64,000 nt of DNA, taken from Maricaulis sp963975345. Its GTDB lineage: Bacteria > Pseudomonadota > Alphaproteobacteria > Caulobacterales > Maricaulaceae. The notes under the pieces are model-generated. The model was not told the origin of the DNA. It did not search any database and saw only the letters and a list, made by a program, of their open reading frames with translations. How positions within the stretch are numbered: the stretch's first letter is position 1; every line of letters begins with the position of its first letter. Location of the stretch: NCBI RefSeq assembly GCF_963975345.1, contig NZ_CAXBGE010000003.1:276342-340341 (forward strand), written 5' to 3'. Shown here one piece after another: positions 15,836 through 25,271 of the stretch. Both the position numbers and the translations under genes were made by a program.

Positions 15836-18013
15836 CTATTCTTCAACCGGCATCAGGTCCAGCGCGCCGGACACGGTCGTCTCCTCCGGCATCGGCTCAT
15901 CTGCCACCAGCCTGAATTGTTCCCGTTCGGTCAGGTCAGCCCAGCTCATCCGGTCAGCCGGAGCAGGCCCGGAGTCGAGATAATCGCCCATGAAAGCCTC
16001 CATCAGGGCCAGAGTCCGGGCGAGGGAGATCGGATTATCGAGATCGTGATTGGCGCCGAAAATCTCCTGATACCGGAAGTTTGCGCCCGCGGCTTCCAAC
16101 GCATCGCGCATGATTTCACTCTGTTCGAGCGGCACGGTCACATCCTGGGTGCCGTGCAGGAGCAGGATCGGTACCCGGATTTCAGCGGCGCGGCGGGCCG
16201 GTGAATTGGCGATCAGGGCCTCGGCATCGCGCTGCGGGTCGCCGATGCGCGCCTGCCAGTATTCGGTGAGCTCCGGATGCTCCTCGGCCTCCCACCGCAG
16301 CATTTCCGGCAGATCCGAAACCCCGGCAACGCTGACAGCACAGCGATACAGGTCCGGCGTCTTCAGCGCCCCCGCCAGAGCGGCATAGCCGCCATAGGAA
16401 AATCCGGCGATACAGATCCGGTCCGGATCGACCTGACCCGTCTCGATCAGCCAGCGGACACCGTCCGTGATGTCGTCCTGCATCAGCCGACCCCACTGGC
16501 CATGCCCGGCCTCGGTGAAAGTGCGGCCATAGCCGAACGAGCCCCGGAAATTCGGCTGGAAAACCATCCAGCCTTCAGACGCGAGATACTGGCTGACGAA
16601 GTCGAAGCCGAAATCATCGCGCAATTCCGGACCGCCATGCGGCATCACGACCAGCGCCGGACGCTGCGTGCCACGCCGGACGGGCCGGGTCAGATAGGCC
16701 TGGATCTCCTGCCCGTCCCGGGCCCGGTAGGTCTCTGTCGTCGCCGGACTCAGGCGGGTTTGCAGCAGAATCGGATTCTCGACCGCGATCGGTCGGATCG
16801 AGGAATCGGCAAATCGGTAGGTATAGTAACTTCCCGGCTCCTGTGGGCCCGTCACCCGCAACAGCATCGCCGCGTCGACGACCTGGACGGGAACCACGAC
16901 TGCGTCCGGTTCGAAGAAGGAAGCGACCGCCCGATAGTGGGCATCGGCCCGGCGATCGAAGAAATGCGCCCGGAAACGGTCGTCGACATAGGTCGTGGCG
17001 ATGATATGGCCCGAGTAGAAATCATGGATCACCGAGCGCAGATCATAGCGTGGATCCTCCCAGAACAAGTCGCCGATTGTTTCGGTTTCCAGATTATAGC
17101 GATACACTCCGCGGCGTTCCGCGCCGTCGGGCTGTACGGCGACGAGGACTTCATCGGGGTCGTCGGTATCAGCAACCCAGATGGAGTGGCGCGCCCTGTC
17201 GAGCCGGTCATCGAATTCATCCAGGGTCAGATTGTCAGTCCGGCGCCACCGGTCACCCTCGCCTTCGCGGCGGAAAATGGCCGCACGCTCATGCTGCTCA
17301 TCAAGGTCGAGCCGGAACACCGCTTCGCCCGCCTCGTTGACATGCCAGCTGACAGTGGTCGGCCGGCCAGCCTCTACCCGGCGCGCTTCGCCGGTCTCGG
17401 TCGAGACCGACCACAGATCATAGGCACTGCGATACTGCGCCGCGACCAGGACTGTGCCGGGGGAATCCGGCAGCGCATGAATGATCTGGCCCGGACGCTC
17501 CCGGTCCCGCATCTCCCAGGCGCCACGCTCACCAAACAGGATGGTGCGCTGACCGGTTTCAAGATTGATCACCGCCATCCGCCAGTAGAACGGGTAATAG
17601 GGCTGCCGCCGGCTTGTCGGGCGCGGATGGCCATTGTCGACCGAAACCGAAACGGAGCCGACGATCAGCCGTCCCGGGCCGGCCCAGCTGAGCCAGAACG
17701 GCATGTCTGTGCCGACGTCGATCAGGAGGGGTTCGTCCAACTCGGGAGCGTTGAGATCGACCACCCTGATCCGGTGGAGATAATCCCGCGCCTCAAGATC
17801 ATTGAGCTTGTGACGGCGCCGGGACAATGCCGTCAGCTCATCGGTCCGCTCAAGATAGGCAAGCTGACCGCCGTCTGGCGACAGCACGACCGAGCTGACA
17901 GCTTCGGGCTGAACAAGGTCGTTGATGGTGACAGGTCGCATCTGGGCAAGGGCCACGCCCTGCAGCCCCCCGATGGCCAACACCAGGATTCCGATCCATT
18001 GAATAGCGCGCAT
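15836..18013 (-). CDS. S9-family (prolyl oligopeptidase-like) serine peptidase, exported
   Basis: 725 residues. A signal peptide (GILVLAIGGLQGVALAQ) directs export. Residues 30-430 form an irregular beta-propeller-like region; the C-terminal alpha/beta-hydrolase domain has Ser539 in GFSYGGY, Asp624 in HGTQDVTVP and His656 in GANHDL, a complete catalytic triad. This layout is typical of acylaminoacyl/dipeptidyl peptidases cutting small peptides in the periplasm. It lies 105 bp downstream of a paralogous gene in the same direction with exactly the same triad coordinates, so the two arose by tandem duplication. Confidence 0.9.
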   Translation of the reverse strand: MRAIQWIGILVLAIGGLQGVALAQMRPVTINDLVQPEAVSSVVLSPDGGQLAYLERTDELTALSRRRHKLNDLEARDYLHRIRVVDLNAPELDEPLLIDVGTDMPFWLSWAGPGRLIVGSVSVSVDNGHPRPTSRRQPYYPFYWRMAVINLETGQRTILFGERGAWEMRDRERPGQIIHALPDSPGTVLVAAQYRSAYDLWSVSTETGEARRVEAGRPTTVSWHVNEAGEAVFRLDLDEQHERAAIFRREGEGDRWRRTDNLTLDEFDDRLDRARHSIWVADTDDPDEVLVAVQPDGAERRGVYRYNLETETIGDLFWEDPRYDLRSVIHDFYSGHIIATTYVDDRFRAHFFDRRADAHYRAVASFFEPDAVVVPVQVVDAAMLLRVTGPQEPGSYYTYRFADSSIRPIAVENPILLQTRLSPATTETYRARDGQEIQAYLTRPVRRGTQRPALVVMPHGGPELRDDFGFDFVSQYLASEGWMVFQPNFRGSFGYGRTFTEAGHGQWGRLMQDDITDGVRWLIETGQVDPDRICIAGFSYGGYAALAGALKTPDLYRCAVSVAGVSDLPEMLRWEAEEHPELTEYWQARIGDPQRDAEALIANSPARRAAEIRVPILLLHGTQDVTVPLEQSEIMRDALEAAGANFRYQEIFGANHDLDNPISLARTLALMEAFMGDYLDSGPAPADRMSWADLTEREQFRLVADEPMPEETTVSGALDLMPVEE

Positions 18014-18118
18014 TTAGCCCCCCTAATTGCCTAAATGCTACGAATAGCCTGCAGCATGGACAATCCGCAATTGCAGATTGAGCGTAGGCGTGCATCGCCT
18101 GGCGCGGTGCAATTGCGG

Positions 18119-20233
18119 TCATCGCTCCATCGGATTGCCGCGCGCGGCGGTGCCTTCCTCCGGTCTCGTCGGTTCAAAACTGTCCAGATGGCCATCCATG
18201 GCGTCATCGAGGAAGGCGGATAGGTTTCGCATCATCGTGATGAACCCGGTACCGGTGCCCCAGCTGTGATCAACCTTCGGGTTCTCGAAATACCTGTATT
18301 CAGCACCCGCCGCCTCAAGCGCTCCTGCCATGCGTTGCGACTGCTCGATCGGCACGGTTTCATCGGAGGTGCCATGAAACAGAAAAACCGGGATCGTGAT
18401 CCGGTCTGCCAGATAGACCGGGGAATAAGCCTGCATTTCCGCTCTGTCTGTCCGCGGATTCCCGAGCAACGACACCCAGTAATCATACACCTCATCATCA
18501 AAATCGCGTTTGAAATCCAAGAATTTGACAAAATCCGTGACCGGAGCGCCGGCCACGGCACAGCGGTAGAGATCCGGCGTCAGGGCTGCACCCGCCAGGG
18601 CGGCATAGCCGCCATAGCTAAATCCGACGATGCAAATATGCTCCGGATCAGCCATGCCTGAATCGACAACCCATTGAACGCCGTCGGTGATGTCATCCTG
18701 CATCGCGCGGCCCCACTGGCGATAGCCAGACTCGGCAAAGGTGCGGCCGAAGCCGGATGATCCGCGATAATTCGGTTGCAACACCGCGTATCCCAAGGCT
18801 GCGAGATATTGAACAACCGGATCGAATGCGAGGGTGTCCCGGGCCTCCGGACCCCCATGCGGCATGACGATCAAGGGCGTCCCGGAGGTCGCACCCACGC
18901 GCGGCGCGGTCAGATAGCCGGTGAGATCCACACCGTCACGGGCCTGATATCGAACGACCTGCGTGGGGAGCAAATCACTGATCTCCACCCGGGGATGGGT
19001 CGCGAGCAGAGGCACCACAGAGTCGTCCTGTCGATCATAAATGTAATACACGCCCGGTTCGGTCGGGCCGATCACGAAGAACAACATCCGATCGCCGCCC
19101 ACGCCTACCGGGGTCACGACGACATCCTCGCCCAGAAAGTCCTCGACCTCCTTGTAGCTGCCATCAAACTCAGGATCCGCGAACTCGAAACGCAAGCGCT
19201 GATCCTGATAGGCATAGCCGAAATATTCGCCCGTATGACCACCGATCAGCGCCCGCGCGATATCGTAATCCGTTCGTACAGCGACCGGATCGAGATACTC
19301 ACCCGTCCTCAGGTCAAACCGGTAAATGCCGAAAAATTCGACGCCGTCAGGGCGTGCCCGAACATAGATCTGCCCGGCAACATCGGACGGTCCGGCCCAT
19401 TCGAAATCCGGCAGCCCGCCAAACAGGTCACGCGTCTGAAACGTGGTGACCCGCCGCCAGCTATCATTGCGGCCGGTCCGTGCGAAAAAGTAGAGATGCC
19501 GGCCATTTGCTGATTGATCGACTCGCATCACCGCACTGCCATTGGCCGTGAACCAGGCGACGGTATTGCTCCGGCCGTTCTCCACCTTCTCGGATGCGCC
19601 GGTCAGGATATTGACCCGATAAAGATTGTAGCTTCGCCCCTGATAGGCCGGCATCAAAATATGGTCCGGGTCATCTGGCAGTAGGTCGGTCAGTTCCGAC
19701 AAATCCCGATTGCGGTAATTTCCATGCCGGTCCTCAAGCAAAACCGCTGACCGCGACATGGTTTCCCGATTGATCGAAAGGACCCGGGCCGGCGCTGGCA
19801 GCTCAACCCACTCACCGGGCCGGCGCCCCGGCAGAGAAACGGTCGTAAGCGCAGCGATCGAGATGAGAAACTGATCGTCGGTTGCCCATGCAACCCAGTA
19901 AATGCGTCTGTGACCGACATCGACCCGTTGGGCCGTCATGCCGTTATCGCCGTCGAGATCGACGAGGATTGCGCTATCCCCTTCTCCTCTGCGCTCGGCA
20001 GTCTGGACGTAGATCACATAGCGGCCGCTCGGCGACAGGGTCGCGGCCGAGTATTGCTGCGGTTCGACAACATGGCGCAGAAAATCCTGAATCCGGCCAT
20101 CGCCCATTGACGGAATTCGTTGGGCTGATGCCGGGCCGGGGAGCGCGATAAGGAGGCCGACCACCGCCGCAAACGCGCAGCACCAGGCGGACCGCAGTGT
20201 GGCTCCACCCAATTTCCGACAGAAAATTCGCAT
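18119..20233 (-). CDS. S9-family serine peptidase, exported; tandem paralogue
   Basis: 704 residues from ATG 20233, which has GGGGGTGG about 6 nt upstream (a GTG three codons earlier is possible). Signal peptide ends GPASAQ near residue 38. The catalytic triad is Ser539 (GFSYGGYAAL), Asp624 (HGTSDETVP) and His656 (VDHSWG). The motif GGPEARDTLAFDP and the QPNYRGSSGFGRTFAESG segment closely match the downstream paralogue (GGPELRDDFGFDF, QPNFRGSFGYGRTFTEAG). Together they form a two-gene unit, probably in periplasmic peptide use. Substrate differences are not visible. Confidence 0.9.
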   Translation of the reverse strand: MRIFCRKLGGATLRSAWCCAFAAVVGLLIALPGPASAQRIPSMGDGRIQDFLRHVVEPQQYSAATLSPSGRYVIYVQTAERRGEGDSAILVDLDGDNGMTAQRVDVGHRRIYWVAWATDDQFLISIAALTTVSLPGRRPGEWVELPAPARVLSINRETMSRSAVLLEDRHGNYRNRDLSELTDLLPDDPDHILMPAYQGRSYNLYRVNILTGASEKVENGRSNTVAWFTANGSAVMRVDQSANGRHLYFFARTGRNDSWRRVTTFQTRDLFGGLPDFEWAGPSDVAGQIYVRARPDGVEFFGIYRFDLRTGEYLDPVAVRTDYDIARALIGGHTGEYFGYAYQDQRLRFEFADPEFDGSYKEVEDFLGEDVVVTPVGVGGDRMLFFVIGPTEPGVYYIYDRQDDSVVPLLATHPRVEISDLLPTQVVRYQARDGVDLTGYLTAPRVGATSGTPLIVMPHGGPEARDTLAFDPVVQYLAALGYAVLQPNYRGSSGFGRTFAESGYRQWGRAMQDDITDGVQWVVDSGMADPEHICIVGFSYGGYAALAGAALTPDLYRCAVAGAPVTDFVKFLDFKRDFDDEVYDYWVSLLGNPRTDRAEMQAYSPVYLADRITIPVFLFHGTSDETVPIEQSQRMAGALEAAGAEYRYFENPKVDHSWGTGTGFITMMRNLSAFLDDAMDGHLDSFEPTRPEEGTAARGNPMER

Positions 20234-20305
20234 AACGTCCACCCCCAGACACCCCGAGATTAAGCAGCTCGGGCAGGAGAGGCAATTCGCAATTTCAGGC
20301 TGTGC

Positions 20306-20521
20306 TCAATGGCGAGCGGTGATCCGCAAGGCGACCCCGATCACCAAACCGGGCACCAGACCGAACAACAGGCCCAGCAGAACGCTGCCGGTGGTCAGCG
20401 AAATGATCAGCCACAAGACCAGGCCCGCGCCAATTCCGGCGGAAATGCCCAGCGAATGACGAATACGGTAGGGGGAGGGGGTGGTCGGTGGCGGTCGGTC
20501 GAGAGGCATCATGCGGGGCAC
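20306..20521 (-). CDS. Small glycine-rich two-helix membrane protein
   Basis: About 71 residues from a GTG at 20521 (AAGGCGG 6 nt upstream); an ATG three codons in (20512) is the alternative. A basic, proline-rich N-terminus precedes two hydrophobic stretches, SAGIGAGLVLWLIISL and VLLGLLFGLVPGLVIGVAL, joined by a short turn. The Gly spacing resembles glycine-zipper proteins. No family recognised. It lies between the S9 pair and the metallo-hydrolase. It could be a real small integral membrane protein or a chance open frame; the hydrophobic profile favours the former. Confidence 0.5.
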   Translation of the reverse strand: MPRMMPLDRPPPTTPSPYRIRHSLGISAGIGAGLVLWLIISLTTGSVLLGLLFGLVPGLVIGVALRITARH

Positions 20522-20605
20522 ATTGAACCGCCTTGCCTTTCAGCAAGCTGGGGGCGGGTTTAATTCTTGGTCAGAATCCCCGCCCCAACGCGTCGCCCTG
20601 CTTGA

Positions 20606-21526
20606 TTATTCGTAGGAAACCGCATTGCCAACGGCGTCATTATACAGCGTCTGCATCATGCGATCCGTGGTGATGAAACCCCAATTCCAGTCATCGTGGA
20701 AATCGGCCAGCGGCGCTGCAGCGCGCACAGCGTCCAGATCGGCGCCGCCCTCAACCAGGGTGCGAACGCGGAAGGCCGCTTCGCGCAACATGTCGAGCGA
20801 GGCCTGCAATTCGAGGCGCGTTGACAGTGGGCCATGGCCCGGAATGATCTGGGTCTCGTCATTGGCGATGGCCAGTCCGCGCTCCATGCCGGCGATATAG
20901 CCATCGACCGAACCGCCCGCCGACAGATCGATGAAGGGGAAGCGGCCAGAGAAGAAGACATCGCCCATGTGCAACACATTGGCTTCACGGAAATAGACGA
21001 TGGCATCGCCATCGGTATGGGCCGCCGGGATGTGGCTGATCTCGACTGTCTGACCATTCATGTGGAAGGTCAGATCCTGGCCGAAGGTCAGGATTGGCAG
21101 AGTGCCGGGCGCATTGGCCCATTCGGCATCCGCGGCCTCAAGCCGGGCGCGGACATTGGTCTGTGCCGCGATAATGCTGCCCTCGGCGGCGAAGTGGGAA
21201 TTTCCGCCAGTATGGTCGCCGTGCCAGTGGGTATTGACGATAAAGCGCGGCAACTCGCCGCCCGAAATCTCGACAATGGCGCCTTCGATCAACGCACCGG
21301 TATTGGGAAGCTGATCATCGATCAGAACAACGCCGTCCGGGCCGTTCAAGAGGCCCAGATTGCCGGCCATGTCCGTCGACAACATGAAGATGCCATCGCC
21401 CAGATCGGTGGAAGCAACACTGACGTCAGGCTGTTCCTCCTGGGTGAGAACCGTTGCCGCTTGGGCGGGCACAGTGTTGAAGGCCAGCAAGGCCGCGGCC
21501 GTGGTGATGGCAAGACGAAAGCGCAT
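20606..21526 (-). CDS. Exported metallo-beta-lactamase-fold hydrolase
   Basis: 306 residues with a signal peptide ending PAQAA near residue 24. Metal ligands are complete: HWHGDH (His100, His102, Asp104, His105), AAHTDGD, HMGDVFF and IPGHGP. The HxHxDH pattern belongs to the wide MBL-fold family with subclass B3-like and quinoprotein-relative-type periplasmic hydrolases; the C-terminal DDWNWGFITTDRMM region is shared with uncharacterised exported members. Beta-lactamase activity cannot be assumed: no family-specific active-site residues beyond metal ligands are recognisable. Flanked by two small membrane proteins on the same strand. Confidence 0.87.
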   Translation of the reverse strand: MRFRLAITTAAALLAFNTVPAQAATVLTQEEQPDVSVASTDLGDGIFMLSTDMAGNLGLLNGPDGVVLIDDQLPNTGALIEGAIVEISGGELPRFIVNTHWHGDHTGGNSHFAAEGSIIAAQTNVRARLEAADAEWANAPGTLPILTFGQDLTFHMNGQTVEISHIPAAHTDGDAIVYFREANVLHMGDVFFSGRFPFIDLSAGGSVDGYIAGMERGLAIANDETQIIPGHGPLSTRLELQASLDMLREAAFRVRTLVEGGADLDAVRAAAPLADFHDDWNWGFITTDRMMQTLYNDAVGNAVSYE

Positions 21527-21556
21527 GATATCCCCTTTTCATAACTCGCCGGCCTG

Positions 21557-21805
21557 TCAGTCCGGCCTGTCGTCAGAGGATATAGGAGGTTTTTTCCCGT
21601 TTGCACCCCCGGCACCCGGATCGCCATTGCCGGCATCAGGGTCGGACGGCGGATGGCGGCCTCGCCAGGCACGTGATTCGAGCGCCGCGCCGACGCTAAC
21701 CCCAAGCGCCAGACCGATGGCGATATTATCCATCGCGACCCCAACAGCGGTACCGATGGCAACGCCCAGCGCGAGCGCCGAGCCGGGTCTGAGTGAGCGT
21801 TTCAT
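21557..21805 (-). CDS. Small glycine-zipper-type membrane protein
   Basis: 82 residues from ATG 21805, chosen because GAGGGG is 9 nt upstream and the two earlier ATGs touch it. Residues 8-40 contain two short hydrophobic, glycine-spaced helices around AMDNIAIGLALGV, the typical core of small bacterial proteins annotated only as hypothetical or glycine-zipper. The C-terminal 40 residues are Gly/Pro/Asp-rich and probably disordered. It precedes the metallo-hydrolase on the same strand and is divergent from the SH3-domain gene. Function unknown. Confidence 0.6.
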   Translation of the reverse strand: MKRSLRPGSALALGVAIGTAVGVAMDNIAIGLALGVSVGAALESRAWRGRHPPSDPDAGNGDPGAGGANGKKPPISSDDRPD

Positions 21806-21885
21806 GGTCATCATCCCCTCGATTACGTGAATCTTTACCCCCTATTCACCGTGTCGGGCACAGGGATAGTGTGAAGGAGTATCCC

Positions 21886-22446
21886 ATGCGCCGCCTCGCC
21901 GCCCTGTTCGCCCTGATCTGCCTTGCCGCACCGCTCCAGGCGCAGGACGCTGAGCAAGCGACGCCTTCTGGACAGGAAGTGCCGCGCTTTGTCAGCCTGA
22001 AATTCGACGTCGCCAATGGCCGCTCCGGTCCCAGCCGCGCGCATCCGGTCGCCTGGCGCTATGTCCGCGCCGGCCTGCCGATGGAAGTTATCGCCGAAAC
22101 ACCCGATTGGCGTCGCGTCCGCGACCCGGATGGCGAAGTGACCTGGATGCACCGATCCATCCTGTCCGGACGTCGCACTGTGATCACGACTGCCGACACC
22201 TCGCTGCGGGCCCGTGCTGACGAGGATGCCCCGGCTGAAGCCATCGCCGAGGCCGGCGTGATTCTCGCCCTGGAACGCTGCCGGACCGGCTGGTGCCGGC
22301 TGGAAGGTCAGGGATATCGCGGCTGGGCAAGGGCCGACGCCCTGTGGGGTGTCTATGCCAATGAGCGCGGCGACGCCCGAACCGACGAAAATGACGGCAG
22401 CCCCGCCTTGAGCGGCCCGGTTGCGCGTGATACCGCTCTGCCCTGA
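21886..22446 (+). CDS. Exported bacterial SH3-domain protein
   Basis: 186 residues from ATG 21886 with a near-perfect GAAGGAGT ribosome site. Signal peptide MRRLAALFALICLAAPLQAQ. Two SH3-like modules follow: residues about 38-98 (NGRSGPSRAHPVAWRY, TWMHRSILSG) and about 103-160 (TSLRARADEDAP, GYRGWARADALWG), the SH3_3/SH3_4 type linked to cell-wall or ligand binding. The family is common upstream of alphaproteobacterial envelope genes. A short acidic tail ends the protein. It precedes fabA by 93 bp on the same strand but is not metabolically linked to it. Confidence 0.82.
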   Translation: MRRLAALFALICLAAPLQAQDAEQATPSGQEVPRFVSLKFDVANGRSGPSRAHPVAWRYVRAGLPMEVIAETPDWRRVRDPDGEVTWMHRSILSGRRTVITTADTSLRARADEDAPAEAIAEAGVILALERCRTGWCRLEGQGYRGWARADALWGVYANERGDARTDENDGSPALSGPVARDTALP

Positions 22447-22539
22447 TCCGCCCGGTAGTCACGCAAGACCGGGTTCCTATTCCCAGCCCGGTGGACGGCA
22501 GCGTGTGCTGCTTCCCCTGCGGCGCAGCCGATCGGTTAC

Positions 22540-23064
22540 ATGACGGAACGCCAAAGCTCATTCAGCTACGAAGACCTGATCGCCGCCGGAAATGGGGGCC
22601 TGTGGGGTCCCGACCGGTCGCGCCTGCCTGCCCCGCCCATGCTGATGATGGACCGCATCATCGAGATCAATGATGATGGCGGCGAACACGGCAAGGGCCA
22701 TATTGTGGCTGAACTCGACATCAATCCAGACCTCTGGTTTTTCGATTGCCACTTCAAGGGCGACCCGGTGATGCCGGGCTGCCTCGGCCTCGACGCGATG
22801 TGGCAATTGGTCGGCTTCTTCCTGTGCTGGAAAGGCAATCCAGGCAAGGGCCGGGCCCTCGGTGTCGGTGAAGTGAAGTTCACCGGTGAGATCACGCCGG
22901 AAACGAAAAAAGTTCGCTATGTGATCGAACTGAAACGGGTGATTCAGCGCAGGCTGATCATGGCTATCGGTGATGGCCATGTCGAAGCAGACGGCAAGGT
23001 CATATATACGGCCAAAGATCTGCGCGTGGGCCTGTTTCAGCCCACTGAAGCTCAAGAAGACTGA
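22540..23064 (+). CDS. fabA: 3-hydroxydecanoyl-ACP dehydratase/isomerase FabA
   Basis: Makes the cis double bond of unsaturated fatty acids at the C10 step (dehydration plus isomerisation). 174 residues, standard length. Catalytic His71 and Asp85 lie in CHFKGDPVMPGCLGLDAMW. The N-terminus LIAAGNGGLWGPDRSRLPAPP is the usual FabA form, separating it from FabZ. First gene of the fabA-fabB-fabI operon; fabB starts 14 bp after its stop. No strong ribosome site is seen before the ATG. Confidence 0.97.
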   Translation: MTERQSSFSYEDLIAAGNGGLWGPDRSRLPAPPMLMMDRIIEINDDGGEHGKGHIVAELDINPDLWFFDCHFKGDPVMPGCLGLDAMWQLVGFFLCWKGNPGKGRALGVGEVKFTGEITPETKKVRYVIELKRVIQRRLIMAIGDGHVEADGKVIYTAKDLRVGLFQPTEAQED

Positions 23065-23078
23065 TCCAGGAGTTCGCG

Positions 23079-24293
23079 ATGCGCCGTGTTGTCATCACCG
23101 GTCTCGGCATAATTTCTCCCATCGGGAATAATGCCGCTGACGTCACCCAATCCCTGCGCGAAGGCAAAAGTGGCATCCGCCACATGGAAAGCTTCGCGCA
23201 ATATAATTTCCGCTGCCAGGTTGGCGGCAAGCCAACGGTCGATCCGGCCGAGCATGTCGACAAGCGGATTTACCGCTTCATGTCGGAAGGCGCCGGCTGG
23301 AATTATATGGCCATGGCCCAAGCCATCGAAGATTCCGGCCTGCCGGAGTCCGACGTGTCCAACACCCGCACCGGCATCATCATGGGATCCGGCGGTCCCT
23401 CGGCCGGCACGATTGTCGCCGCTGCCGATATCACCCGTGAAAAGGGGCCCAAGCGCATTGGGCCGTTCGCGGTGCCCAAAGCGATGAGCTCGACGGCTTC
23501 GGCTACTCTGGCGACACCGTTCAAGATTCTCGGCCTCAACTATTCCATCACCTCGGCCTGCACGACCTCGCTGCATTGTATTGGCGCGGCCACAGAGCAG
23601 ATCCAGTGGGGCAAGCAGGACGTCATGTTCGCCGGCGGTTGCGAGGAGATCCACTGGGCCCTCTCCAACCTGTTCGACGCGATGGGCGCGATGTCGACCA
23701 AATACAATGACACGCCAGAACTCGCCTCGCGCGCCTTCGACAAGGATCGCGACGGCTTTGTCGGCGCCGGCGGTGCCGGTGTGGTCGTGCTCGAAGAATA
23801 TGAACGCGCCAAGAAGCGCGGCGCGACGATCTATGCCGAAGTGACCGGCTATGGCGCCACCTCCGACGGTTTCGACATGGTCGCCCCGTCCGGCGAGGGC
23901 GCTGTGCGCTCGATGAAACTGGCGATGGAAACCGTCACCAAACCAATCGATTATCTCAACCCGCACGCCACGGCGACCCCGGTTGGCGACATCAAGGAGA
24001 TGGGCGCGGTCAAGGAAGTCTTTGGCGATAATGCACCGATGATCTCTGGTACCAAGTCCATGACCGGCCACTCGCTCGGCGCCGCCGGCGTGCACGAGGC
24101 GATCTATACGCTGTTGATGATGAAAAACGGTTTCGTCGCTCCCTCGATCAATATTTTCGAGATGGACCCGGAAATCGCGGCTCTCAATCTGCCCATCGTC
24201 ACGGAAACCCGCGACGCCAATCTGCAGACCGCCATGTCGAATTCCTTCGGCTTTGGCGGCACCAATGGCACCGTGGTATTCCAGAAAGTCTGA
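23079..24293 (+). CDS. fabB: 3-oxoacyl-ACP synthase I FabB
   Basis: Condensing enzyme that elongates the unsaturated acyl chain made by FabA. 404 residues. Nucleophile Cys161 in TSACTTSLHC, then the active-site His residues in NPHATATPVGD and SMTGHSLGAAG with the preceding conserved Lys, and the GFGGTNGT loop near the end. The pairing with FabA and the MRRVVITGLGIISPIG start identify FabB rather than FabF. A CAGGAG ribosome site precedes the ATG. Confidence 0.97.
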   Translation: MRRVVITGLGIISPIGNNAADVTQSLREGKSGIRHMESFAQYNFRCQVGGKPTVDPAEHVDKRIYRFMSEGAGWNYMAMAQAIEDSGLPESDVSNTRTGIIMGSGGPSAGTIVAAADITREKGPKRIGPFAVPKAMSSTASATLATPFKILGLNYSITSACTTSLHCIGAATEQIQWGKQDVMFAGGCEEIHWALSNLFDAMGAMSTKYNDTPELASRAFDKDRDGFVGAGGAGVVVLEEYERAKKRGATIYAEVTGYGATSDGFDMVAPSGEGAVRSMKLAMETVTKPIDYLNPHATATPVGDIKEMGAVKEVFGDNAPMISGTKSMTGHSLGAAGVHEAIYTLLMMKNGFVAPSINIFEMDPEIAALNLPIVTETRDANLQTAMSNSFGFGGTNGTVVFQKV

Positions 24294-24328
24294 TCCCCAT
24301 TTCCCTGTGATAGCAGGCGAGGAGACAC

Positions 24329-25150
24329 ATGATGAGTGATAACCAATTCCCGGCCGGGAGCCTGATGAAGGGCAAACGCGGCCTGATCATGGGCGTCGCC
24401 AACAAGAACTCGATCGCTTGGGGCATTGCGCAGCAATTATCCGCCCAAGGCGCCGAGATTGCCTTCTCCTATCAGGGACAGGAATTGGAACGCCGGGTGC
24501 GGCCGCTGGTCGAGAGCCTGGGCGGCGAGCCCTTCATGGTCGCCGCCGACGTCACCGACGAAGCCTCGATGGATGCCTGTTTCAAGGCGCTGGAAGACAA
24601 GTGGGGCACGATTGATTTCCTCGTCCACGCCATCGCCTTCGCCGGCAAGGACGAGCTGGTCGGCTCCTTCACCGAGAACACCACTCGCGAAGGCTGGCGC
24701 CGGGCGCTGGAAATCTCCGCCTTCTCCTTCGTCGATGCCGGCAAGCGCGCCTCGCACATCATGCCCAATGGCGGCGCGATGATCACCCTGACCTATCTCG
24801 GCTCGGAACGCGTCGTGCCCTCCTATAATGTCATGGGCGTCGCCAAGGCGGCTCTGGAAGCCTCGATGCGCTATATGGCCCGCGATCTCGGCCCCGTCGG
24901 TATCCGCGTCAACGCCCTCTCGGCCGGGCCGATGCGCACCCTCGCCATGGCCGGCATTTCCGGCGGCAAGGCCCTGATGCGTACCGGCCGCGAATGGTCG
25001 ATGATGAAGGAAGACACCAGGATGGAAGGCGTCGCCGGCGCCGCGCTCTACCTGCTCAGCGATCTCGGCCTGTCCTGCACCGCAGAGACACTCCACGTCG
25101 ATGCCGGCTTCCACGCTGTGGGCGTGCCGAGCATGGAAGGCGATGACTGA
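24329..25150 (+). CDS. fabI: Enoyl-ACP reductase FabI (NADH)
   Basis: Last step of each elongation cycle. 273 residues; two consecutive ATG codons (24329, 24332) follow AGGAG and either may be used. GVANKNSIAWGIA is the FabI cofactor-binding signature, and SYNVMGVAKAALE holds the catalytic Tyr and Lys (Tyr-x6-Lys). ALSAGPMRTLA is the substrate loop. The fabA-fabB-fabI order is typical of Alphaproteobacteria. A strong terminator follows 33 bp after the stop. Confidence 0.96.
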   Translation: MMSDNQFPAGSLMKGKRGLIMGVANKNSIAWGIAQQLSAQGAEIAFSYQGQELERRVRPLVESLGGEPFMVAADVTDEASMDACFKALEDKWGTIDFLVHAIAFAGKDELVGSFTENTTREGWRRALEISAFSFVDAGKRASHIMPNGGAMITLTYLGSERVVPSYNVMGVAKAALEASMRYMARDLGPVGIRVNALSAGPMRTLAMAGISGGKALMRTGREWSMMKEDTRMEGVAGAALYLLSDLGLSCTAETLHVDAGFHAVGVPSMEGDD

Positions 25151-25182
25151 GCGTCACCGCTGAATGATTGCAGACATAAACA

Positions 25183-25213
25183 CCCCCGCCGAAGCGATTT
25201 GGCGGGGGTTTTT
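25183..25213 (+). terminator. Rho-independent terminator of the fabA-fabB-fabI operon
   Basis: An 8-bp GC stem (25183-25190 with 25201-25208), ten-base loop, and five T residues on the plus strand. It lies 32 bp after the fabI stop and before the HNH gene. Confidence 0.92.
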
Positions 25214-25271
25214 GTTAAGTTGCCACGATCAAATCACTTTACAGTAGAGCGAGCGTCGCTAGCCTGGCGTC

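Noticed and set aside
16277..18034. 585-codon open frame antisense to the first S9 peptidase
   Set aside because: No recognisable family; third-position GC bias of the true gene creates long antisense frames. The opposite strand has a complete triad and signal peptide.
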